From Sciurus carolinensis (Eukaryota; Chordata; Mammalia; Rodentia; Sciuridae): a stretch of 64,000 bases of DNA. The notes below the pieces were generated by a model. The model saw only the letters and a list, made by a program, of their open reading frames with translations. It made no database searches and was not told the DNA's origin. Both the position numbers and the translations under genes were made by a program. Below are positions 13,527 through 23,434 of the stretch, piece by piece. The stretch is taken from contig NC_062227.1 in assembly GCF_902686445.1 (NCBI RefSeq), forward strand, positions 28,264,777 through 28,328,776, given 5' to 3'. Positions within the stretch are counted from its first letter, which is position 1; each line of letters opens with the position of its first letter.

Positions 13527-13655
13527 AGTAACAGCATGTTCCAGGTTCCAGGTATTATACTAAATTAGGCAATTTATAGGAATCACATGTAATCCTCAAA
13601 ACGCTCTTGTGAGAAGTGCATTGTCGGTTCCATTTTATTGATGCAGAAATTCTCT
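13527..13655 (+). repeat. MIR SINE remnant
   Basis: CAGGTATTATACTAAATTAG, TAATCCTCAAAACGCTCTTG and TTTTATTGATGCAGAAA follow the MIR order. Confidence 0.55.
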
Positions 13656-14360
13656 CTTTTAATTCTACTTCTCCATAATGGAGTAGACGGCTTTGAATAC
13701 GGAGGGAGAGTTTCAGTTCTTCTCTTTTAAAAATATAATTTCACTGGTGAAGCCAGGTGAAAGCAGTGAAGTGTAAATGCCTAGTGAGCTCCGCCCGTGA
13801 AACCACTTATGTCTCGAAGGGCCATGGTTAACGTTGGGCAACTAGGTTGAATTCCAGAGCAAGGTGGAAGGAAGCTAGCTGCGGAAATGAAGTGGTAGCT
13901 TGCGAGGGGAGCCCGTTCCCTGAGTTGCAGCACAGACCAGTAACACAGTCCGAATCTGTGCAAAAAATCTGTGGGGCAGCTTGGTCCACCGCAAAAAAGT
14001 TTGCCCGCTTCAATACCCTCAGAGCTATATAAACTGTCATGCACAAAAGACACTGAGACATTAACTGTCGTTAGAAGTAACTTATGCTTCCCTTCGTAAC
14101 TTCCAATGATAGGCTGCAAAAGAGACTTTTAAGATGATGGGCATCAATAATATATAGTAAAGGCAATCCATTTCTTAAAAAGTGTATTTTGAAAAAGATG
14201 TGTAATACGGCTTTGGGGGGGAGAGGGGAACTAAGCAAACGAGCGACGAGTGATCGAAAGGGGATTTTATAATGTTTCATAGCATTCATGCTATATGATT
14301 TTATGACCTTTTTTTATAACATGCCGTGGACCGTTTTTTTGCACTTTTTTGCAATTGGGG

Positions 14361-14366
14361 CACGTG
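14361..14366. promoter_or_regulatory. E-box CACGTG upstream of the CpG island
   Basis: Sits in GGGGCACGTGACTCGC (14,357-14,372), a palindromic E-box of the type bound by USF, MITF/TFE and MYC-family factors. GTTGCTATGGGGAC at 14,379-14,392 follows directly and matches 11 of 14 positions of the RFX X-box palindrome. Binding is inferred from motif shape only. Confidence 0.4.
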
Positions 14367-14581
14367 ACTCGCTGCAAGGTTGCTATGGGGACCAGAAGAA
14401 ACTTTTTTTTTTTTTTTAAGTAACGTTCCCCAGGCGGTAAGCAGTAGACGTCGCCTGGGGCCCATACAGGCCAGGGAACCCCGCCCGTTCCTCCAGGACT
14501 AGGAGCTGCGCGGCCGCAGCCCGGGAGACTGGCTGCGAGGGCGCTGAGCTCTGCCCGGGGGTTGGCGGGGGGAGCGCGCGT

Positions 14582-14587
14582 CACGTG
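14582..14587. promoter_or_regulatory. E-box CACGTG at the presumed LPIN2 start region
   Basis: GTCACGTGGC is one base away from the lysosomal CLEAR core GTCACGTGAC and lies 3 bases before a GC box (GGGGCGGGG). The position, just upstream of the likely transcription start, is where USF or TFE-type sites usually act. Function is inferred. Confidence 0.45.
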
Positions 14588-14599
14588 GCTGGGGCGGGG

Positions 14600-14847
14600 C
14601 CTAAGCGCCGCCAGCCGCCCGCCCGGCAGCAGCCGCCGCCGCCGCCGCCGCCGCGTCCCATTCATGAGGGCCACCCGGCTCGGCTGCGGCCCAGGCGGCT
14701 CCCGAGGCAGCGGCGGCGGCGGACGCCCCGGCCCCGCCCCCTCGGCAGCCCTCCCCGGCCGGTCCTCGCCGCCGGCGTCCATCCCCAGCTCCTCCTCGGC
14801 CGCCCTCCCGCGTGCGCCGGCGCGGGCCAGGAGCGGAGCCGCCGCAG
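14600..14847 (+). other. LPIN2: LPIN2 exon 1, noncoding (5' edge approximate)
   Basis: The 3' boundary is a consensus splice donor, CAG|GTAAGC, with GT at 14,848-14,849. The transcription start cannot be read from sequence; 14,600 is a guess placed just after the GC box. The exon is GC-rich and has one ATG (14,664). The first recognisable lipin codons lie 46 kb downstream, where exon 2 supplies only nine untranslated bases before the start, so an upstream leader exon is required. Additional or alternative leader exons inside the intron are possible. Confidence 0.65.
14664..14847 (+). other. Upstream ORF in LPIN2 exon 1 (first part, overlaps main start after splicing)
   Basis: ATG at 14,664-14,666 is the only ATG in exon 1 as drawn. 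It opens 61 codons rich in Gly, Pro, Ser, Ala and Arg, plus one base, with no stop before the donor. Joined to exon 2 at 61,243 the frame continues for 25 codons in a frame different from lipin, passes the LPIN2 ATG and ends at TAA 61,317-61,319, for 86 residues in total. Its context is weak (T at -3). Translation would tend to reduce LPIN2 initiation. This depends on the real transcription start being upstream of 14,664 and on direct exon 1 to exon 2 splicing. Confidence 0.5.
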
Positions 14848-15289
14848 GTAAGCGGACTACGGGCCGGGTCCTCGCGCCCCCTCGCCGCGGGCCGGCCTCC
14901 GGGGGGCGTCGCGTGTCCGCCTATAGGAGTCGACTAGGGGGCCGCCTTGCCCCAGGCCGCGACCCTCCCGGGAGGCGCGGACCGAGCCGCCCCCTGCCTT
15001 GCGCCCCCTGTCCCCGCCTCGCAGCGACCGCGCCACGTAGACGCGGTCCCTGCCACCACCGCAGCAGCACGGGCTGGGGGGTCTGTGAGCGGACTGAGGA
15101 CTCTGAAAAGCATTTGGGGCCCTGCTACCTGCGGGGATGGTCACCTGAGAGCCCTTGGTGGCGTCTCTGGCCGGCAGGCTCGGGCTGCGAGTTGCGGCCC
15201 GGGAAGCACCGCGGGAGGCCGCGTCTCCCTCCAGCCCCTGACCGGGGCCCTGGCCCGGGTCCTGGTCCTGGGGGAGGGGGTGCCTGGGG

Positions 15290-15295
15290 CACGTG
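15290..15295. promoter_or_regulatory. E-box CACGTG in the 5' part of intron 1
   Basis: Embedded in GGGGCACGTGATTCGC (15,287-15,302), nearly the same 16-mer as at 14,357 (one C/T difference), still within the CpG island and about 440 bp after the exon 1 donor. Function is inferred. Confidence 0.4.
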
Positions 15296-16825
15296 ATTCG
15301 CCGCGAAGCGAGGGCTGGCAAGTTGCTGTTATTTCTTTAAGGCCGTTCGTTTGCCCGCCGCTGCCTCCTTCAGGCTGTAGACCGGATTCCAGTGTGAGTA
15401 GTTTTCTTGTCAACCCCCACCCGGTACATCTTAATTTGTAGTGAGTGGGTTGAGATACAGTTTACACCGAGGGCTTCTCAAGTTTTAACGCCACTCATCA
15501 CCTGTACAAATTAAGATGATTCTCATTGCCAATTCGGGATGACGTTTGGAAGACCTAATTATGCAAAACGGGACCAGGAAGATGACCCTTTCAGAAACTA
15601 CTGGAACTCAGAATACTTGGAAAGTCTATGAACTAATTTTTAGTACACTTTTTAGAGCTTACTTATTTCCGCCCCCCCTTTTTCGTTTTTGTTTTGTTTG
15701 TTTTTTTAATTGAAAACAAGTCTCTTGCCTTTCTGTTAAACCAGGCCTTGCTGAAGTTCTTTTGCCCCATAGCAGTGATGCTGTTTAAGTGTTACTGTTT
15801 GTTAAAACTTGACCTGGCTGTTTTCGGTTTTGACAACACAAAGTTAATTTTGAACTATTTACCAATAATTTAGTGGCCCCTAATGGTTTGTGCTGATAGT
15901 CCGGTGTTGAATTCAGTGCCTTAAGAATGAAAAGGGAGGCAGGCGATGCTGAAGGTAGAAATGGCAAAGCCCACCACCAGGGCAGGGGGCAGAAGCAGGT
16001 GACTTAGTCCTTGTTGCGCAGGTCCTCCTGAGCCTCATTCTGCCTAAGTGCAGCCACCTCAGGCCAGACCCAGCCATAGTATAAAAAGAACAAAGCCACG
16101 TGTGAAAGACCGTTGGACAGTGTGGGCATCTTCTTCCTTCTAATTAAGTGTGTAGTTGATTGTGGTACATCAGATTCAAGTATCCTGCCCAAATGCTGGT
16201 AGAGTTAGCCATAGAATGCTGAAAATGAAGTGGACAATTTCGGTTTTAGTTTTTGATGGCCCAGTTGAGAATCAACAGAGAAGCATTATGCTTCAGAGGA
16301 TCTGGAAATGGAAGCTTTTGAAAACCCTTGAACACTGTAGTAAAGCACTATTAAGAAGCAAATAATAGAGTCAGCAGAGCTTTGTTTTCTTTTATTACTA
16401 CATTCTTGTAGCAGTAAAGGTTTTTATCACCCTGCATTGTAATTCTGGTTTACTGTCTGAACTGTCCCCTGCATTGGGACCAGAGTCCCTGTACCAAGCA
16501 CAGAATAGGCTTTAGAAGAGCCTTAGTGGAGGATTATTGTATGGAGGTAGAAAGCAGCAGGCAGTTTGTCCTTCCTAGGGACCTGGTAACAGGTATCACT
16601 TCCTGAATGAGTTCACTGAATTTTCTTTAATGGCAAGCCTCAGGTGAATAATCTTGTTGGTGCCACACTTTCGAGGTGGTCAAAGGTTAGATTAAGCTAA
16701 TGAACATTACAGTGAACATTTTGCAATGTTTAAGTATTAATATTTAGTTTAAAGAAAGCTTGGTTCTGTGTGTCAACAGCTGACTTCTGTACTATTCTTT
16801 ATGCCTCATACATAACACAACTTAA

Positions 16826-16950
16826 GGGCTGGGGTTGTGGCTCAGTGGCAGAGCACTTGCCTAGCACATGCAAGGCACTGGGTTTGATTCTCAGCACCAC
16901 ATAAAAATAAAGAAAATAAAGGTCCATTGCCAACAACAACAACAAAAACT
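16826..16950 (+). mobile_element. ID SINE
   Basis: GGGCTGGGGTTGTGGCTCAG, GGGTTTGATTCTCAGCACC, A-rich tail with (CAA)n; similar ACATAACAC sequence on both sides. Confidence 0.9.
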
Positions 16951-19920
16951 ACATAACATAACACTTACCTGGAAACTTCTTTGTTAGGAGGTAAATTCGG
17001 CACCTTCCTAAGGTGATTAGCAACCTCAATTAGGAAATTTTTCTTTAAGTCTGCCAATCTTTTTATATCCTTTTTGCTCAGACCCCTGGGACTGTCACTG
17101 TGTGTGTGTTGACATGCCCTATCAATTGATAGACAGTAGTTTGGAACTTTATTTTGAAATTGTTTTTGGCTGTCTCTCATGTCCTTCATTGCTAAGTAAG
17201 TCATTATTACCTGACTGAGACACCACGGTCTTCTATCATTTGCCACCTTTACGGTGAAAACAACTCACAAGTTGGTAGGCCGGGCCTGTAGTTGACCTTA
17301 TCATATGTCATTAAAACTTAGCAAAGTTTGGAGATTTTTATTGTAAACTGGAGTGGTAAAAATATGGGTTAATCTTGGGTATTTGGATAAGAAGTTGTCT
17401 TGGTGGCTTTGCTAGCATTTAACTGATTTCTGGGTCCACCTTCCTCCCTTGCTGACTATTTTAGCATAATGGTTACTAACAGTAAACACTTCACATATGT
17501 GAAGTTCTATACTTTTCAAAACAAAGGTGTGAGGAACAGATGAAGTAGGTAGGAATCTCCAAGTGTCAGTGGCAACCTGCCCTTGATTTGCACTTGAAAC
17601 GTGGGCCTGTCTGCCCCTGCTCAGCTTCTTAGTCTGAAAGGAAGGAAGGGAAAGCAAAAAGAACAGGTTAGGAGATGAACAGTGCTGCAATGCAAGATGA
17701 AGTCCTTCATGTGACTTTTAGGATTAAAATAATGATAAGCATTTTTTTTCTAATTTGATTCAGTGACTACAATTTAGAATCTTTTTTCTCAAAAGCCATT
17801 TAAAATACTAAATTTCAATGATTTTATTTGTGTAGATTGATGTTAAAATTGTTACCAAGAAATGAAGAAAGAAGTCAGAATTGATTAATTTAAAGCCTAA
17901 CTAAACAATTCCATTAGCAACTCCTTTTCCTGTCTTCTATTTAACCTCTCTACAAAACCAGGGTAGTTTATATAACTGTTAGAAGTGGAATCTTTTAGGA
18001 TTCTTTATAGTTTATTTAGGTAAAAAATATAGAGTCTATGTAAGTGTATTAGAAAAGAGTGTGTTAGGCATGCTAGACCATGATCTTTTAAAAACCCATT
18101 TGGAATGTGATGCCTATTTTTGCAATCTTTGAATTACAAGAACTTTATTATTTAGTGATTATTTGTGGTGTCATACATTTTCAACATGAACTATTGGGTA
18201 AACATTGGCTCACAGAAGAGCATACCTTAGAAAGTTGGCAGCTAGTGGATTCCTTCTTCTGCTTGCCTTTATTCCACTTGTCAATTTAGAATCATTTTAC
18301 TTCTATATTTAATTTTATGATCAGTTACTGAACACTAAATTGAATGTAACACTTGCCTTTCATGTCATACCCTTATTGCTTTTTGTGCCAAATCCCTTAT
18401 TTTAATTTTATTTATTAATGTTATTGTCTGAACTGCCTTTTTTTCAACCAGAATATAAATAAAATCTAAGTAATGGTTTATACATTCTGATTTGTTTTCA
18501 ACTCCTAGCATCTCTATCTATCCTGTTCAAGAAGCTGTAGTAATTGATTTTCACCCATTTTCACAAGTCTAAATTTCTTGTGGTTTTCTCAGTTCCACTT
18601 CAGTTCATTTCAATGCACTTTTACCTCCCCCAATCCATTTTTTAATATTTTTCCCCACTACACTTTCCTTAATGTACTTCTGCTATAGGAATCAAACTCT
18701 TTTGCTTGTGTGATATTGTTTTGTGCTCTGTGTTTCTTTGGGATTGCTCTGCAGTCAACTATGGCTTTCTTAGTTTCTTAGTTAATCACTGTTAGGGTAA
18801 ATAACTGTTGTCTCCTTTAGTTTTCCAACACTCCTTGTAGGTAAAGCCAGTTTACCTCTTTTGTTGTAAATGTTGAACTAATGTGAGAAGAACAGTGGTG
18901 AAGTGTATTGAATGGAAGCCTTAGGGTGCTGTCCTTGAAAGTTTGGCAAATTCTAGTCAAGGAAGTAGGATTTGAGGGGTGGATTTAACATGAATGTGGA
19001 GTAGATAGAGAGGATCTGTTGATTTAAAGTGGGTTTGAAGGACTGAGGTTGACAAAGTGCTTAAGGCACAAGGCCCGAAAAAATGGATGAAGGAGAAAGG
19101 GAGGACATCATAGTTTGATCATAGTTTGCAGGAGTTCCAGTAAAGGAGCTGAGATGCCGTAGAGACCCGTTATTTGCACTGGAAACTTTAAGGTCTGATT
19201 TGCTCTCCCATTGCTTTGATTTTAACTTTTTGATTACTTTTTAATTGAGTTGAAATTTTAAGTAATATTGAGGGAGACCTAAAGGGATATAGATTTGGAA
19301 AATTTAAGAAACATGATTAAAGACACTAATATTTCAGAAAGAAGGATCTAGTTTTTTAAATTATTTGGCTTTAGTGGTTATAACTAAGCTTTATTAGATA
19401 AAGAGGATATGCTAAAGGTGGGAAAAGATCCTTTAGAAAAACTGAAATTGGTCCTGCAAGAAAAAAGATAGGCATATGGTACCAAAAACGTCTTGAGTGA
19501 CTTACTGAATTTCTTTTACCTATTTCTGAAATATAATGAAAGGGATAATTGATCCCAAAGATATTAATTTAAATATATTTTTAAATCTATAGTAATATGA
19601 GTTCTTTTTTAAAAATAAGGCATCAGAATTATAAACAGAAAGATCATTGGTTAATTTGGGATTGAAATCTACCTAAAAGGCTTTTTTTTTAAACCTCTTG
19701 AATAAACACTGAAGTTGACTAATAGCTAGGATAGTTTTATTTTGTTCAGCGCATTTATAATATAATGGTTATTGCTCCTGGCAAGATAGATATGTCCAGC
19801 TGTACTAGACACTTGGTGTGTGACTCACTCTAAATAAATGTCCAAAATACAGATAGCCTTTGAGATATTTGGAAATAATTATTCAATATGGTATCATCTT
19901 ATAATTTGGTTAGGTGATTT

Positions 19921-20105
19921 CCCCTGCCCCCATATTGGGGATTGATCCCCGGGGTGCTTTACCGTTCCAACTAAATTCCCAGCCCCTTTTTAAAATTTTG
20001 AGATGGGATCTCTCTGTGTTGTTGAGGCTAACTTGGAACTTGTGATCCTCCTGCCTCAGCCTCTCAAGTCACTGGGATTACAGATGTGTTCCACCATGCC
20101 TAGCT
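19921..20105 (-). mobile_element. B1-dID SINE
   Basis: GGGGATTGATCCCCGGGGTG, GAGATGGGATCTCTCTG, ending GGGATTACAGATGTGTTCC. Confidence 0.85.
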
Positions 20106-20754
20106 CTGATTTTTGAATTGTTATACACTGTGTGCCTGCAAAACCATCAGATAGTTAATATGAATTGAAAGCTCTGAACTGGACCTTGAACTGTTATGGT
20201 ATTTTTCCCAGCTGTTGAGTCTGTTTATTTGTGATCCTTATAAAACAGTGTGCTTTTCTAATGAACTAACAGGAGTCCAAGAATGTTTAGACTTAGTGAA
20301 GCATCATAAGGAATATTGTTTTTGTTTTAGTATGCTGAAAGTATTTTTTTCTTTGTAAACATTCTAAAACATCTGTCCACATATTAAATCTCTTCAAAAT
20401 CTTTTACCATTTATTTTGGATGACTAATAGGTACATATTTGACTGTGACCATAACATCTATTTACATATGAACTATACAGAAGTAAGACAGAAGTATTAC
20501 TTGGAGAAAGCTGTTTTATAATTTGAAGTGTGTATTAAACAAATGCTTTATTAGAAAGGACTGTTGTAGGATTTTCTAAATGGCTCACCTGAATCAAAGT
20601 AACTTGCCTAACTAGCATTATTTGAAAGGTAGAAATTTGGTATTTTGGGGCCTTTGATATTGGCTCTATCCACTGTCGAATGATGCTATTGCCTACTACT
20701 TAGAAACACTGAATGTTTCTAGGAGGTATTTAATGTTTAAAGGATTGTCCTTAT

Positions 20755-20930
20755 GATTACAATTAAGTTACTGAACACCTTTCGGCCAGACATTGTACTA
20801 AGTAAGTGTTTTACATTAATTTTCTCTCAGAGTCACAACAACCCTGTAAGGCAGAGATAATGGCCCTTTTTTTAGGTACAGCCACCAGAAGCTAAGATTT
20901 CTTTACGGTCACACAGTCACTTGGAAATGA
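20755..20930 (+). repeat. MIR SINE remnant
   Basis: CTGAACACCTTTCGGCCAGA, CAACAACCCTGTAAGGCAGA, GGTCACACAGTCACTTGG in the MIR order. Confidence 0.65.
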
Positions 20931-21710
20931 CCATCTTCTGTTGCCCTTTGCTCCCATGCCACCATACTGCCCAAGGACCATAACAATTGCACATTGATTA
21001 GGCATCCTTGAATCAGTTTTAGGTTTTTGTTTTTACTTTTGTTAGGAAGAACTGGAGAAACTGTCCTTAATTTCACAGTCTGTAAACTCATAGTAGAGGG
21101 ATAGCACCTACTTTGGAGGAGACTTGGGTTTCTAGGACTCATTTATGTATGCAAGACCAATTGTGCTAGGGAGAGAAAACCAGCCAGGAAAATAAAGTGA
21201 TTTGGGCCCTAATGCACTTACTTGACACCTGCTCTGGAATGAGCATTGTGAATCTCATTTTCTCTTGCCTGCCTTTCACAGTATGAGCCTGTCACTGGGC
21301 TGAGACTGGATCAAGTGTCTGAACCTGTTTTTTATACAACCTGGTCTCTGCACTCAAACTAAATATTGCTTTCAGGCTCAGCCTGAGAGGAAGGTAGTTC
21401 TGCTTTAGTGTTGTGAAAGATGAAGTAGGTGGTTGGACTATTTGAAATATGATATGTCAGAATCCACCGTGATGCTTTCCTCAAGGATTTTCTCTGGTAA
21501 TTTAGACTGTACTTGATTTGAGTGCTATAACCCCTGGATTACATGGGACTGGACTGTGTAGGAAACTTATTAAGTTAAACAGTATCAGAGTTGGGATTTG
21601 ATTCAGCAAGTACTTCTCTATTCAGAACTCCTTGTCCCATCACATCGTATATCCAGCAGAAACCTTAAGGTATCTGAGTTCTTTTTGAACCAGTTCCTTT
21701 TGAACTAGTG

Positions 21711-21736
21711 TTTTTTTTTTTTTTTTTTTTTTTTTT
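21711..21736 (+). repeat. T26 homopolymer
   Basis: A run of 26 T with no recognisable SINE body directly attached. Confidence 0.9.
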
Positions 21737-21842
21737 CACTGTATCATTTGACTCACTTGGTAACTACATCTGCAGATAGCTCCCCTCTAATGGAGTTAAT
21801 AAATGAATGACTTAGGGAAAAGACCCTTTCATTAAACAGACA

Positions 21843-21930
21843 TTCTGAGACAGGTCTTGCTATGTTGCCCAGGCTAACCTTGAACTCTCAAACCTCCTGT
21901 CTCAGCCTGGGATACAGGCACACCACTACA
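21843..21930 (-). mobile_element. B1-type SINE, short
   Basis: GAGACAGGTCTTGCTATG, TTGCCCAGGCTAACCTTG, ending near GATACAGGCACACC; abuts copy 1 of the 81-bp duplication. Confidence 0.7.
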
Positions 21931-22007
21931 TCCCACAGTTGTCTCTTCTTTTGTAACACTGGGATAACAATACCTACCTACTAGGCCCTGAGGATTATGT
22001 GAAAATG
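21927..22007 (+). repeat. 81-bp local duplication, copy 1 (MIR-like)
   Basis: TACATCCCACAGTTGTCTCT to GTGAAAATG. It differs at one base (CTACT versus CTCCT) from 23,354-23,434. The content resembles the end of a MIR element (CACTGGGATAACAATACCTA, GAGGATTATGTGAAAATG). Confidence 0.9.
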
Positions 22008-22290
22008 AGTGTTAAACTACAGCCACTAGCCATCTAGAGGTCCAGAGGCCTGGTAACCGGCTGGGGACTCCAACTAGACGAGAGGTGACAGTTGCCTGAG
22101 AGGGTAAAAGACAATTCAACATCCCTCCTGTCATAGTAAAGTGGCTTGTAGTATTGTAGAGAAATTAAGTAAGTCTTTTATATGAAGCAGAGTTTAATAC
22201 AATGGACAGGGAGGAATTGGAAAGGAAATACTACCTGACTGTTGAAAGTGAGAAGCAAAAAAGATATCATTTGAGAACATGTTCAGTTGA

Positions 22291-22294
<4 letters not shown>

Positions 22295-22330
<36 letters not shown>

Positions 22331-22404
22331 GGTGGTGGGGATCGAACCCAGGGCCTTGTGCTTGCGAGGCAAGCACTCTACCTACTGAGCTATCTCCCTA
22401 GCTC
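22295..22404 (-). mobile_element. ID SINE, tRNA-like subtype
   Basis: Long T run, then GGGGATCGAACCCAGGGCC and TGAGCTATCTCCC, the reverse of a body starting GAGATAGCTCAG. The A- and B-box-like parts are close to a tRNA. Confidence 0.9.
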
Positions 22405-23353
22405 AAAAGATGTTTTTTATGTCACACAAAAATCATTTTATGTGCTTAAGATTTTTTCCTTGACTTAGAACTTTTATTAGAACTTTTATCTTCACCGTGT
22501 TTAGTAATTTTGTAGACTAATCTTGTGCTCTACTTGTGTTACAAATGTAAGTCTTGTGATTTTTGCCGCCATTTTGTCTGTGATCCTGTGGATTTTGTTT
22601 GTACAGGATTATAGTATATAGAGCCTTACTTTTTTTTATCTAGAATGTAACTCCTAGAAAAGAGTTGTTTTCCATGTGTAATGAAATACAAGTGAATGCT
22701 TCACTTAAAGGAAAAAAAGTTGTTTTTTGACTAGTTCAGAAAACCTCTAAGTAATTAACATTTTTATAAACTTTAATAATTTGATTTTCATAAAAAAGGA
22801 CACCAATTTCCTTAGATTATGTAACTACTCAAAATTTTATTCTCTACTATTTCAAAAATACTAGTATCTCTGTATTTTTATGGTAAACTGAATCTTTTTG
22901 CTTTTCTGGATGGGATCCTTTTAAGTGATGACCAAATCTTTCACTGGTATTCTTGCCATGACATCTCCCTGTCCTAAATAAATGAACTATATAAACTTAT
23001 AGGAGCATTGCTGTATTTAAATTTCCTGGTTCATTTGTTTTCTCTGTTAATGAGACATACCGGAAGCTCAGGTGAACCTCAGATGCAGATGTTGAGAATT
23101 AGAAAGGAGCTTTTCCTAACTGAAAATAGAAAAAAACATGATCCATATTACTCTTATTTGCCTAGTATTCTTTTTTTCCCTTTTCCCTCATAATTTTCAT
23201 TCCTGTGAATATGATTCTTTTTTCATAAAGCTGTATCACAACTTTATTCATCTTTAAATATTAAAGTATCTTATTTTTACATGTAGTTGGAACATTCAAA
23301 TAGTACTATGAGGTATATAATGAATAAATATTGGTTCTTTTCCTTATGCTGAT

Positions 23354-23434
23354 TACATCCCACAGTTGTCTCTTCTTTTGTAACACTGGGATAACAATAC
23401 CTACCTCCTAGGCCCTGAGGATTATGTGAAAATG
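23354..23434 (+). repeat. 81-bp local duplication, copy 2 (MIR-like)
   Basis: Same 81 bp as 21,927-22,007 with one mismatch; the flanks differ at both ends. Confidence 0.9.

Larger units (their letters stand above)
1..14424. other. Intergenic region upstream of LPIN2
   Basis: No exon of a host gene could be recognised here on either strand; the ORFs present are short, low-complexity or repeat-derived. It holds the SINE, L1 and LTR copies listed separately. Stretches of about 1.2-2.9-3.1-4.7, 5.0-6.7, 9.2-10.5 and 11.3-12.7 kb have no repeat I can name apart from possible MIR remnants (about 2,590-2,690 and 10,955-11,010). In human the 5' neighbour of LPIN2 is MYOM1 (general knowledge); none of its coding sequence is visible here. 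Confidence 0.75.
14425..15420 (+). promoter_or_regulatory. LPIN2: CpG island with the LPIN2 promoter
   Basis: Base composition changes abruptly from AT-rich DNA to about 1 kb of very GC- and CpG-rich sequence, then back. It holds GC boxes (GGGGCGGGG at 14,591-14,599 and a CCCCGCCCC run near 14,732), an E-box CACGTG at 14,582, a (GCC)7 run at 14,632-14,652 and the exon 1 splice donor. No TATA box is evident, so this looks like a broad CpG-island promoter of a widely expressed gene. Edges are judged by eye. The link to LPIN2 rests on strand, the donor site and the downstream coding exon. Confidence 0.85.

Noticed and set aside
14291..14782. Antisense 163-codon open frame over the LPIN2 promoter
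   Set aside because: Low-complexity Pro/Arg/Gly-rich translation expected from GC-rich DNA; no domain and no splice evidence.
14562..15296. Long + strand open frame (244 codons) across the CpG island
   Set aside because: It starts at TTG and reads through a strong splice donor; GC-rich DNA rarely has stop codons. Only the part from ATG 14,664 to 14,847 is kept, as an upstream ORF.
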